Of a DNA stretch of 64,000 bases, positions 29,210 to 37,763 are shown piece by piece. A program made the translations under genes and the position numbers. The notes below the pieces were generated by a model. It searched no databases, was not told the origin of the DNA, and saw nothing but the letters and a program-made list of their open reading frames with translations. Source of the stretch: Qipengyuania intermedia (GTDB taxonomy: Bacteria; Pseudomonadota; Alphaproteobacteria; Sphingomonadales; Sphingomonadaceae); assembly GCF_019711615.1 (NCBI RefSeq), contig NZ_JAIGNS010000001.1, forward strand, positions 806,001 to 870,000, read 5' to 3'. Within the stretch, counting starts at the first letter, position 1; every line of letters begins with the position of its first letter.

Positions 29210-29250
29210 ACGAAAAAGGGCGACGCCTTGCGGCACCGCCCTTCTTGTTT
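29210..29250 (-). terminator. Bidirectional terminator between convergent genes
   Basis: The stem AAGGGCG (29216-29222) pairs with CGCCCTT (29237-29243) and contains inner GC pairing. On the minus strand it is followed by TTTTTC, on the plus strand by CTTGTTT, so it can stop transcripts of both the beta-lactamase-like gene and the small lipoprotein gene. Confidence 0.8.
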
Positions 29251-29278
29251 CGTCGGTAAACCGGCGAAGCGTGCTGGA

Positions 29279-29530
29279 TTAGTCAGCAGCTGCTTCAGCT
29301 TCGGTTTCGCCTTCGACTTCAGCTTCGACTTCAGCAGCAGCTGCGTCAGCTTCAGCAGCAACTTCTTCACCAGCTGCTTCCATGGATTCGCCAGCGGCTT
29401 CCATGTTGGCTTCTGCGTCGGCAGCAGCCGAGTCAGCGGTGTCAGCAGCTGCGTCTTCGGTAGCTTCCGAGCAAGCAGCGAGCGAGAGAGCAGCAGCCGA
29501 AGCAGCAGCGAAAAGAGCGATCTTACGCAT
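29279..29530 (-). CDS. Small Ala/Glu-rich lipoprotein
   Basis: The 83-residue protein has a lipoprotein signal (MRKIALFAAASAAALSLAAC, Cys20). The mature part of 63 residues is made almost only of Ala, Glu, Asp and a few Ser/Gly/Met, in short near-repeats (MEAAGESMEAAGEE, AEADAAAAEVEAEVEGETEAE). It should form a long acidic helix or coiled coil, reminiscent in layout of small murein-type lipoproteins but lacking the C-terminal lysine. Function is unknown. It is monocistronic, has a clear terminator and is probably well expressed. Confidence 0.8.
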   Translation of the reverse strand: MRKIALFAAASAAALSLAACSEATEDAAADTADSAAADAEANMEAAGESMEAAGEEVAAEADAAAAEVEAEVEGETEAEAAAD

Positions 29531-29773
29531 AAAGAAAATTCCTTAAACAGCGAGTTTATGGGCCTGGGATCTGGAATTCCATGCCCCGGCGCAAGGTCCG
29601 AATTCGGGCCTCACGATGTCTAAATAATGGCGGGATTGTGGCGCTGCAAGCAAATTCGCCACATTCGCGCCCCAATTGCCACCAAATTGCCGGATTTCCG
29701 CCATTCCGGGGCCATATTTTTTCGTGTCCTTTGCGCTCCCCAAATGCCCGACTCGCTGCTAGTCACGCATGCA

Positions 29774-32608
29774 ATGGCCGATAAAAACCACCTCTATCTT
29801 GTCGACGGGTCCGCTTACATATTCAGGGCCTATCACCGCTTGCCACCCCTGACCGATCCCGAAGGGACGCCGGTCGGTGCGGTCTACGGCTATACGACCA
29901 TGTTGTGGAAGTTGGCCGAAGATCTCGACAAGGCGGACGGCCCGACGCACCTTGCAGTCGTGCTCGACAAGTCGAGCCATTCCTTCCGCAACGAGATTTA
30001 CGACCAATACAAAGCCAACCGGCCCGATCCACCGGAAGACCTCGTTCCGCAATTCCCGCTGATCCGCGATGCGACCCGCGCGTTTTCGCTGCCCTGCATC
30101 GAGGAACCGGATGTCGAGGCAGACGACATGATCGCCTCTTACGCCCGCGCCGCGCAGGCCGAAGGTTGGGACGTCACCATCGTTTCGTCGGACAAGGACC
30201 TGATGCAGCTGGTCGGCGAGGAGAATGGCGCACGCATCGACATGCTCGATACGATGAAGAACGCCCGCATCTATATCGAGGAGGTCGAGGAAAAATTCGG
30301 CGTCCCGCCGGAAAAGGTCGGCGACGTCCTCGCACTGATGGGGGATTCGGTCGACAATATCCCAGGCATCTTCGGCGTGGGTCCCAAGACCGCCAGCAAG
30401 CTGATTGCGGAACATGGCGACCTGACGTCCGCGCTCGATGCTGCCGAGGACATGAAAAAGAGCAAGCTCAAGGAACGCCTGATAGAGCATCGCGAAGACG
30501 CCGAACTCAGCCGCGTCCTCGTCACTTTGAAAGAAGACTGCGGCCTCCCGGTCGATCTCGACGATATGAAGCTCGACGGCGTGCCGAGCGAACCGCTTGC
30601 CGCTTTCCTCGAAAAGCATGGCTTCACCAGCCTTCTGCGCCGCCTCGAAACCGGTAGCGGAAGCCCGGGCAAGTCGAACGACCTCAATCCCGCCAAGCAG
30701 GAAACCGCCGGAGCCGTGTCGGCGCCCGAGGGCTCTGTCCAGCCGCTGCCCGAGATGCCCGCTGTCGACCGTTCGGCTTATGAATGCGTCCAGACGCTCG
30801 ACCGGCTCGAAGACTGGATCGCCCGCGCTCAAAAGGCTCGCCTGCTGGCAGTAGACACCGAGACCAGCGCACTCGACAGCATGGCCGCCGATCTCGTCGG
30901 CATCAGCCTTGCCATCGGGCCGAATGATGCATGCTATATCCCGCTCGCCCATGGTGGATCGGATATGTTCGCCGAGAAACCGGACCAGATCGATCTCGAT
31001 GAAGCGCTTCAAGCCCTGCGCCCGTTGCTTGCCTCGGATGCGGTCATCAAGGTGCTGCACAACGGCAAATACGACCTCAATGTCCTTTCGCGATACGACG
31101 TGACCGTCTCTCCGGTAGAAGATACGATGGTCATCAGCTTCGATCTCGATGCTGGCCGCGGCCTCGACGGGATCGGCGGCGGCCACGGAATGGACGAATT
31201 GGCGGATCGGCACCTTTCGCACACCTGCCTAACCTTCAAGGAAGTCTGCGGCACGGGCAAAAAGGCGATCCCCTTCGGAGAGGTGCCGCTCGACAAGGCG
31301 ACCGAATATGCGGCGGAAGACGCCGATGTAACGTGGCGCCTCTACCAGCATCTCAAGCGCCGACTGCCCCACGAGGGCGGCACGGCAATCTACGAGAGGG
31401 TCGACCGCCCGCTCGTCCCCATCGTGGCGCGCATGGAACAGCGCGGGATCAAGGTGGACCGTGCGCGGCTCGCCGGGCTGTCCCAGGAATTCGCGACCGA
31501 GACCGGTCGTCTCGAAGCCGAAATCCATGACCTTGCCGGCAAGGAATTTACGGTCGGCAGTCCCAAGCAGCTGGGCGACGTCCTGTTCGATACGCTTGGC
31601 TACAAGGGCGGAAAGAAGGGCAAGAGCGGCCAGTATTCGACCGATCAGTCGGTGCTCGAACGACTGTCTGGCGAAGGCGCGGAAATCGCGGACAAGGTCC
31701 TTGAATGGCGGCAGCTCACCAAACTCAAGTCGACCTATACCGACGCGCTCCAGGAAGCGATCAATCCGAAGACGGGGCGCGTACACACCAGCTATAGTTT
31801 GGTCGGTGCGCAGACCGGACGCCTGTCATCGACCGATCCGAACCTGCAGAACATTCCGATCCGCACGGCCATCGGCCGCCAGATCCGCGAGGCATTCGTG
31901 GCGGAAGAAGGCAATGTCCTGCTCGCCGCCGACTATTCACAGATCGAACTGCGCCTTGCCGCGCATATGGCCGATGTCGGCCCGCTCAAGGATGCGTTTG
32001 CCAATGGCGAGGACATCCATGCCCGTACCGCAACCGAAATGTTCGGCGAGGTGACGCGCGACACGCGCGCCCGTGCCAAGACGATCAACTTCGCGATCCT
32101 TTACGGCATCTCGCGCTGGGGGCTGGCCGGCCGCCTCGGGGTCGAACCCGATGAAGCGCAGGACATGATCGACACGTATTTCCAGCGTTTCCCCGGCATC
32201 CAGCGCTACATCATGGAGACACTCGAGACCGTGCGGGAGCGCGGCTATTCCGAAACGCTGTTCGGCCGCAAAACCTGGTTCCCCCGCATAAGCTCGAAAA
32301 ACCAGGCGGAGCGCCAGGGGAGCGAACGTGCGGCGATCAATGCCCCCATCCAGGGGACCAGCGCCGACATCATCAAGCGTGCCATGATCCGCATGGAGGA
32401 TGCCTTGGCCGAGGCAGGGCTGCAGGAGGTGAAAATGCTGCTGCAAGTGCACGACGAACTCGTCTTCGAAGTGTCGGAGGGCGATGTCGCCAAGGCCTCC
32501 GAGGTCATCGAAGAGGTCATGTCCTCAGCAGCGCGACCTGCGGTCTCTCTGGATGTTCCGCTCGGTGTCGAAATCGGCACGGGCAAGAGTTGGGATGCAG
32601 CACATTGA
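29774..32608 (+). CDS. polA: DNA polymerase I
   Basis: The ATG at 29774 (MADKNHLYLVDGSAYIFRAY) gives 944 residues, usual for PolA; the open frame extends 49 codons further up but that part does not look coding. The 5'-3' exonuclease domain covers about 1-300. The 3'-5' exonuclease domain has LLAVDTETSALDS near residue 357. The polymerase domain has motif A ADYSQIELRLAAH, the O-helix region RDTRARAKTINFAILYGIS and motif C LLQVHDELVFEV. It acts in repair and Okazaki fragment processing. It overlaps a sensor kinase gene at the 3' end. Confidence 0.97.
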   Translation: MADKNHLYLVDGSAYIFRAYHRLPPLTDPEGTPVGAVYGYTTMLWKLAEDLDKADGPTHLAVVLDKSSHSFRNEIYDQYKANRPDPPEDLVPQFPLIRDATRAFSLPCIEEPDVEADDMIASYARAAQAEGWDVTIVSSDKDLMQLVGEENGARIDMLDTMKNARIYIEEVEEKFGVPPEKVGDVLALMGDSVDNIPGIFGVGPKTASKLIAEHGDLTSALDAAEDMKKSKLKERLIEHREDAELSRVLVTLKEDCGLPVDLDDMKLDGVPSEPLAAFLEKHGFTSLLRRLETGSGSPGKSNDLNPAKQETAGAVSAPEGSVQPLPEMPAVDRSAYECVQTLDRLEDWIARAQKARLLAVDTETSALDSMAADLVGISLAIGPNDACYIPLAHGGSDMFAEKPDQIDLDEALQALRPLLASDAVIKVLHNGKYDLNVLSRYDVTVSPVEDTMVISFDLDAGRGLDGIGGGHGMDELADRHLSHTCLTFKEVCGTGKKAIPFGEVPLDKATEYAAEDADVTWRLYQHLKRRLPHEGGTAIYERVDRPLVPIVARMEQRGIKVDRARLAGLSQEFATETGRLEAEIHDLAGKEFTVGSPKQLGDVLFDTLGYKGGKKGKSGQYSTDQSVLERLSGEGAEIADKVLEWRQLTKLKSTYTDALQEAINPKTGRVHTSYSLVGAQTGRLSSTDPNLQNIPIRTAIGRQIREAFVAEEGNVLLAADYSQIELRLAAHMADVGPLKDAFANGEDIHARTATEMFGEVTRDTRARAKTINFAILYGISRWGLAGRLGVEPDEAQDMIDTYFQRFPGIQRYIMETLETVRERGYSETLFGRKTWFPRISSKNQAERQGSERAAINAPIQGTSADIIKRAMIRMEDALAEAGLQEVKMLLQVHDELVFEVSEGDVAKASEVIEEVMSSAARPAVSLDVPLGVEIGTGKSWDAAH

Positions 32609-33915
32609 AGGAATTCGCAGCCCTTGTGCGCCGGGGACAGCGCTGGCCCAACGCGGTTCTGTCGCTGATCATTTTCGGCGCGATGTTCGCCCTGATTTTC
32701 CTCGTCTATCAGACGTTGGAAGGCGAGCGTCGCGAACGCGAGCAATCCCGCCTGACGGCCAGCGTATTGGCAGAACTACAGGAGGTTGAATATGCCGCGC
32801 TCAATGCCGAAACCGGCCAGCGTGGCTACCTGATCACGCTGGACCGGCGGTACCTGTCTTCCTATCAGCAGGGTAAGGAACAAATCGAACCGTCGCTGAG
32901 GCGCCTGCGCGATTTGCTGGGTGACGAGACAACGGTGCGCCAGGCCGAATTGCTCGACCAGATCGACGCGCTTGCGCGAGCGAAGTTCTCCGAAATGGAA
33001 GGATCGGTCATGCTGATCGAGGATGGACGGCTCCTCGACGCGCGGCGTGCGGTGCTTTCCGATGAAGGCCAGGAAGCGATGGAACGCCTGCGCAGGGCGG
33101 TCGACGAAATGCGCGTGATCGAGCGCGAGATACTTGCAAGGCAAGCCGCGGACACAGCCCGCCTCGAAGCGCGCATCCTGCCGCTATTGGGCGGTCTCAT
33201 CATCCTGATCCTCGTGGCGATCCTGCTCGGCGTCCGGCTCGTATCGCGGGCTGCTCGTGCGGAAGCGGAGGCCGCTCAGGCAGTGGCCGTGGGCGAAGCG
33301 CGCGACCGGGCCGATCTCCTGGCACGCGAACTCAACCACCGAGTGAAGAACCTTTTCGCAGTGGTGCTAGCTATCGTGCAGATGAGCGCACGCGACAAAC
33401 CCGAAGCCAAGCCGGTTACCGACAGCATCGCCGAACGGATCCGCGCCCTGCTCACCGCTCACGAGGTAAGCCAGGGTGCGCTGGACACCCAATTGGCCTC
33501 CCTGGAGGCGCTGATCGACACCTCGCTGGCGCCTTACAGGTCATCGACCCAGACGGCGATTATCGATGGGCCCGAAGTCCTGCTGCCAGCCAAGCGGATC
33601 ACTCCGCTGGGACTTGTGTTCCATGAGCTGACGACGAATGCGGTCAAATATGGTGCATGGGCCCATGGCGGGACTATCGACGTCAGCTGGACCCGCAAGG
33701 ATGACAGGATCAACCTCGTCTGGCGTGAAACGGGCGTGCCGCTTGACGGAGAGCCGGACCGTAAGGGTTTCGGCAGCCTGCTGATGAACAGCGCCGCACG
33801 GCAGTTCGGCGGTACTGTGGAACGCGATTTCACCAAGGACGGTCTTGTCGTCACGATCGACTTGCCTGTCGAACAGGGTGCGACTTCGCTTGCAAGCGAT
33901 ACGGAGGCTCCCTAG
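32605..33915 (+). CDS. CHASE3-domain HWE-family sensor histidine kinase
   Basis: No ATG opens this frame; TTG at 32605 overlaps the polA stop (TTGA), with TTG 32590 and GTG 32626 as alternatives. The product is about 436 residues. A membrane segment (about 12-32) precedes a CHASE3 periplasmic domain (ALNAETGQRGYLITLDRRYL), then a second membrane segment (about 188-210). The kinase core contains ARELNHRVKNLFAVVLAIVQ and HELTTNAVKYGA, typical of HWE/HisKA_2 kinases common in alphaproteobacteria, and lacks a canonical long G-box lid. No response regulator is adjacent. It probably senses an envelope or osmotic signal, given the MscS gene downstream. Confidence 0.88.
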   Translation: MKEFAALVRRGQRWPNAVLSLIIFGAMFALIFLVYQTLEGERREREQSRLTASVLAELQEVEYAALNAETGQRGYLITLDRRYLSSYQQGKEQIEPSLRRLRDLLGDETTVRQAELLDQIDALARAKFSEMEGSVMLIEDGRLLDARRAVLSDEGQEAMERLRRAVDEMRVIEREILARQAADTARLEARILPLLGGLIILILVAILLGVRLVSRAARAEAEAAQAVAVGEARDRADLLARELNHRVKNLFAVVLAIVQMSARDKPEAKPVTDSIAERIRALLTAHEVSQGALDTQLASLEALIDTSLAPYRSSTQTAIIDGPEVLLPAKRITPLGLVFHELTTNAVKYGAWAHGGTIDVSWTRKDDRINLVWRETGVPLDGEPDRKGFGSLLMNSAARQFGGTVERDFTKDGLVVTIDLPVEQGATSLASDTEAP

Positions 33916-33927
33916 TTGCCTTCGTCG

Positions 33928-35007
33928 ATGTTCGAGCGCTACGATCCACGAAACTGGCCGATTTCCTACGAAGGCCTTCTGCATACGGCCATAGTACTGA
34001 CGGCAGCAGTCGTGTTGGCACTTGTCCTGCACTACCTCGTGTTCGCCGCACTGCGCAGGTTTACCAAGACATCCGACAGCCAGATCGACGATGTCATCGT
34101 CGAACGTGTGCGCAAGCCTCTACGCTGGGCGATCATCGGCTTTGCCATATCCATTGCCGCGGAGAACGATCATCTCGTCGGCGACGGATGGGACGTCTTC
34201 AGCTCGTTCCTGACGCCCTTCGTTCTCGGCTGGGTCGCCTATTCGCTGGTGAAGGGATTTGCAGCCGGGTATTCCCGGCAGGTCGAACTAACCGGCGATG
34301 AAGTCGCCACGCGATCCCTGCGCACCCGCATCTCGATCCTGTCGCGCACCGCGACCTTCGCGATCGTCATCATCACCATTTCGCTGGTCATGCTGAGCAT
34401 TCCCGGCGTGGCCAAGGTCGGGACGACGCTGCTAGCATCGGCGGGTCTTGCTGCACTTGCAATCGGTGCCGCGGCACAGCCTGCCTTGAAGTCGCTCATA
34501 TCCGGCTTGCAGATGGCGCTGACGCAGCCCCTGCGCATCGGCGACCTCGTCAAGGTCGAAGGCCAGGCGGGCCGGGTCGAGGAAATCCGCATGAGCTTCG
34601 TGACCGTGCGCACATGGGACGAACGTGTGCTGGTGGTGCCGACCTCCGTCTTCCTGGAAAATGCGTTCGAAAACTGGTCCCGCGTAAGCGAGAAGCTGAC
34701 CGGACCGGTCATGCTGCATCTCGACCCGGCAACCGAGGTGGAACCGATCCGCGAGGAATTCGAACGCTTCGTAGAGGCTCATCCGCTGTGGGATGGACGC
34801 AATCTCGCCCTGCTGATGACGGAAGCCTATCCGGAAAGCATCGAGCTGCGCCTTTCGATGAGCGCGGAGACGATCGGAGACCTGTTCAACTTGCGCTGCG
34901 CCGTCCGCGAACACATGGTCGAGTGGCTGCGCGAGAACCAGCCGGATGCGCTTATCCGGCACCGGCTCGAAGTCGAAGCGGCGAACCAGCGGGTGATGGG
35001 CGGCTGA
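33928..35007 (+). CDS. Small-conductance mechanosensitive channel family protein (MscS)
   Basis: The ATG at 33928 gives 359 residues. Membrane segments lie at about 19-45, 68-88, 100-120, 145-170 and 178-200. The pore region reads GTTLLASAGLAALAIGAAAQ followed by PALKSLISGLQMALTQPLRI, the standard MscS TM3/beta-domain signature, and VPTSVFLENAFENWSR follows. The channel opens under membrane tension. It starts 12 bases after the kinase gene, so kinase and channel are probably co-transcribed, perhaps also with polA. Confidence 0.92.
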   Translation: MFERYDPRNWPISYEGLLHTAIVLTAAVVLALVLHYLVFAALRRFTKTSDSQIDDVIVERVRKPLRWAIIGFAISIAAENDHLVGDGWDVFSSFLTPFVLGWVAYSLVKGFAAGYSRQVELTGDEVATRSLRTRISILSRTATFAIVIITISLVMLSIPGVAKVGTTLLASAGLAALAIGAAAQPALKSLISGLQMALTQPLRIGDLVKVEGQAGRVEEIRMSFVTVRTWDERVLVVPTSVFLENAFENWSRVSEKLTGPVMLHLDPATEVEPIREEFERFVEAHPLWDGRNLALLMTEAYPESIELRLSMSAETIGDLFNLRCAVREHMVEWLRENQPDALIRHRLEVEAANQRVMGG

Positions 35008-35029
35008 GCGACGCCCACCACCGCGTGGC

Positions 35030-37339
35030 TCAGTGCTTCTGGTCGCGGGTACTTTCGACCATACCTTCGTGAATGAAGCCGATCGGCTGCACTTCTGCGG
35101 CGCGCTTCTTCAGTTCGCCACGCATCTTGCGATATTCCGCTTCCATCTTCGAGGTTACCGTGGCGCGGCTGTCCTTCAGGGCTTCGGCAAAATCGGCGGC
35201 CGTTACTTCCTGCACATCGCCCCCTGCGCGCTGGAGCGCGTTGAGACCGGCACGGCGCACGACGTCTTCGAGGTCTGCGCCGGTGAAGCGCTCCGTTTTG
35301 CCTGCAACATCGGCCAGGGACACGTCCTCGGCTAGCGGCATATTGGCCGTATGGATGCCGAGGATCTGCTCGCGGCCCGGCTTGTCGGGCGTGCCGACGT
35401 AAACGAGTTCGTCGAAACGACCTGGTCGCAGCAGCGCAGGGTCGACCAGCGTCGGCCGGTTGGTGGCCCCGATGACAACGACCGACTGGAGTTCTTCCAA
35501 CCCGTCCATTTCGGCAAGAATGGTATTCACCACGCGGCCGGTGACCTGCGGTTCGCCCTGCCCGCTCCCGCGCGCAGGGACGAGGCTGTCGATCTCATCG
35601 ATAAAGATCACGCAGGGCGCCACGGCCCGTGCGCGTTTGAACATGCGGGCGATCTGCTGCTCGCTCTCGCCATACCATTTGGACAGTAGGTCGGAGCTTT
35701 TCATCGAGATGAAATTGGCCTTGGCCTCCTTCGCCACAGCCTTGGCAAGGAGGGTCTTGCCGGTGCCGGGAGGGCCATAGAGCAGGAAACCCTTGGCAGG
35801 CCTGATCCCGAGCCGGTGAAAAGCGTCGGGGTTCTTCATCGGGAGTTCGATGCCTTCCTTCAGCTTTTCGATGGCATCGCCGACGCCGCCAATATCGCTC
35901 CAGCCGACATTGGGCATCTGGACCATGACTTCGCGCATCGCCGAAGGCTGGATGCGCTTGAGAGCTTCAAGGAAATCCTCACGGGTAACGCACAGTTCGT
36001 CGAGCACTTCGGGCGGGATGGTCCGCTCGTCGAGGTCGATTTTCGGCATGATGCGGCGCACGGCATCGATCGCCGCCTCGCGGGCGAGTGCAGCAATGTC
36101 CGCGCCGACGAAACCGTAGGTTGCCTTGGCCAGTTCCTGCAAATCCACCCGATCGCCTAGAGGCATGCCGCGCGTATGGATGCCTAGGATTTCGCGGCGT
36201 CCCTGTTCATCGGGAACTCCGATTACGATCTCGCGGTCGAAACGGCCCGGACGGCGCAGCGCTTCGTCGATCGCGTCGGGCCGGTTCGTGGCGGCTATCA
36301 CGACAAGGTTGGAGCGCGCTTCCAATCCGTCCATCAGCGTGAGAAGCTGAGCAACAAGGCGCTTCTCCGCTTCGCCCGGCACGCGGTCGCGCTTCGGAGC
36401 GATGGAGTCGATCTCGTCGATGAAGATAATCGCAGGCGACGACTTGGTGGCTTCCTCGAAGACCTGGCGCAGCGCCTTTTCGCTTTCGCCATAGCCCGAG
36501 CCCATGATTTCGGGGCCGTTGATGGTGAAGAAATTGGCATCGCTTTCATTCGCGACGGCCTGGGCAAGGCGCGTCTTGCCGGTTCCGGGCGGGCCGTGGA
36601 GCAACACGCCCTTGGGCGGATCGACGCCGAGCCGCGTGAACAGTTCGGGATAGCGCAGCGGCAGTTCGACCATCTCGCGCAATTGCTGGATGGTTTCGCC
36701 CATGCCGCCGACATCGTCGTAATTGATGATCGCGCGCGCATCGCGCGGCTCTTCGAATTCTGCGCGCAATTCGACTTCGGTATTCTCGTCGATATGGACG
36801 ATGCCCTTGGGGCTGGTCGAAACCACCGTCAGCCTGATCTGCGTCAGAGCATAGGCGGGAGCGTTGAACATGCGGCGCACTTCCTGCGGCATGTTCTGCA
36901 CCGGCTGCTGTCCGGTCGTGGCGACGAGGTCACCGGCCATGATGGGCTTTTGGAAGAAGTTGCGTTTCAAGGCCTGTGCCGGACCCTGCAGCCGCATCTC
37001 GCGGTTTGCAGGGGCGAAGACGACACGCGTGGCGGGACGGGATTCGGCAGCGGCGACCTTCACATGTTCGCCGGAACCCACTTCCGCATTCCCGCGCTGC
37101 AAACCGTCGAGGCGGATAACGTCGAGCGACTGGTCTTCGTCATAGGCGGCCATGGCGATTGCCACAGTGTCGCGCTTGCCGGTTATCTGGACGGTGTCGC
37201 CTTCGGTGATGCCGAGGGACTGGAAGGCGGAACGTGGCATGCGGGCGATGCCCTGCCCGCTTTCTTCCTGGCGTGCTGCGGCGACCTGGAGTCTTACCGT
37301 CTTCTCATCCACTGCAGTCGCTGCATCGGCATCGGCCAT
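35030..37339 (-). CDS. Cdc48/VAT-family AAA+ ATPase with two AAA domains
   Basis: The 769-residue protein has a Cdc48-type N-domain (about 1-190; SAFQSLGITEGDTVQITGKR). Two AAA modules follow: D1 with GPPGTGKTRLAQAV, IIFIDEIDSIAPKR and a second-region-of-homology arginine in RRPGRFDREI, and D2 with GPPGTGKTLLAKAV and CVIFIDEIDSLVPARG. Cdc48/VAT proteins are hexameric unfoldases best known from eukaryotes and archaea; bacterial homologues are sporadic. A partner protease is not encoded nearby. GGGAGAG precedes the start. It is convergent with the MscS gene. Confidence 0.94.
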   Translation of the reverse strand: MADADAATAVDEKTVRLQVAAARQEESGQGIARMPRSAFQSLGITEGDTVQITGKRDTVAIAMAAYDEDQSLDVIRLDGLQRGNAEVGSGEHVKVAAAESRPATRVVFAPANREMRLQGPAQALKRNFFQKPIMAGDLVATTGQQPVQNMPQEVRRMFNAPAYALTQIRLTVVSTSPKGIVHIDENTEVELRAEFEEPRDARAIINYDDVGGMGETIQQLREMVELPLRYPELFTRLGVDPPKGVLLHGPPGTGKTRLAQAVANESDANFFTINGPEIMGSGYGESEKALRQVFEEATKSSPAIIFIDEIDSIAPKRDRVPGEAEKRLVAQLLTLMDGLEARSNLVVIAATNRPDAIDEALRRPGRFDREIVIGVPDEQGRREILGIHTRGMPLGDRVDLQELAKATYGFVGADIAALAREAAIDAVRRIMPKIDLDERTIPPEVLDELCVTREDFLEALKRIQPSAMREVMVQMPNVGWSDIGGVGDAIEKLKEGIELPMKNPDAFHRLGIRPAKGFLLYGPPGTGKTLLAKAVAKEAKANFISMKSSDLLSKWYGESEQQIARMFKRARAVAPCVIFIDEIDSLVPARGSGQGEPQVTGRVVNTILAEMDGLEELQSVVVIGATNRPTLVDPALLRPGRFDELVYVGTPDKPGREQILGIHTANMPLAEDVSLADVAGKTERFTGADLEDVVRRAGLNALQRAGGDVQEVTAADFAEALKDSRATVTSKMEAEYRKMRGELKKRAAEVQPIGFIHEGMVESTRDQKH

Positions 37340-37763
37340 GCGGGTACTCTCCCTTGCATCAATTCGAATTCGTCATGCCAGAAATGGGCACAGGACACGA
37401 ACTTGCAATGAGCGAAGGCCCCGAGGGGTCCGAAAACGAACCGCCAACGGGCAAGAAAAAACCCGGCTGGTATTCCGAGGAATGACCAACCGGGTCTGAA
37501 AGTCTTGGGAGAGGATGCCTGAAAGGCAGATGCACATATGCTGGGAAAGCGGAAATTGTGCAAATGCGAAAAGAACAAGGTTTGTTGCGCGAAACGCATC
37601 AGTTGGTTTGTAAGGGCCTGAATTAACAAGAATAGCCTTTTCGCGCCTGCAGCAGACACGGCCAAGGTGCCGCGCGGTTCTGTAAACGTCCCGCCCGGGT
37701 ACATGACGCCTGACAGCGGGTCAGACCGCTTTGCACTCTACGGCTCCTGTGCAATGGACATTT
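37340..37763. other. Divergent intergenic region with an orphan minus-strand terminator
   Basis: This 424-base gap separates the minus-strand ATPase gene from the plus-strand acyltransferase gene. It contains the ATPase leader (37340-37360), a candidate small RNA on the minus strand (separate entry), and an AT-rich stretch near 37560-37630 that probably holds promoters. The only open frame of note, a 25-36 residue plus-strand ORF ending at 37485, overlaps the terminator and is not called. Confidence 0.5.
37455..37528 (-). ncRNA. Candidate small RNA ending in a strong terminator
   Basis: On the minus strand, ACCCGGTTGGT pairs fully with ACCAGCCGGGT (arms 37485-37495 and 37461-37471, one G-U pair) and is followed by six T (37461-37456). 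No gene precedes it on that strand. A plausible promoter, TTGCAC, 17 bases, CATATG (-10 at 37540-37535), would start a transcript of about 75 bases. The proposed RNA has a small 5' hairpin (TGCC/GGCA) and an exposed CCTCTCCC stretch that resembles an anti-Shine-Dalgarno sequence. The terminator is well supported; the RNA itself is inferred. Confidence 0.5.

Noticed and set aside
29627..29773. An N-terminal extension of 49 codons for polA.
   Set aside because: The extra segment (WRCKQIRHIRAPIATK) does not resemble PolA, and the normal N-terminus MADKNHLYLVDGS begins at the ATG at 29774.
37411..37485. A small plus-strand ORF of 25 residues ending KKKPGWYSEE.
   Set aside because: It has no ribosome site, and its lysine codons are the T-run of a well-formed minus-strand terminator. 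It could be real only if conserved as protein in relatives.
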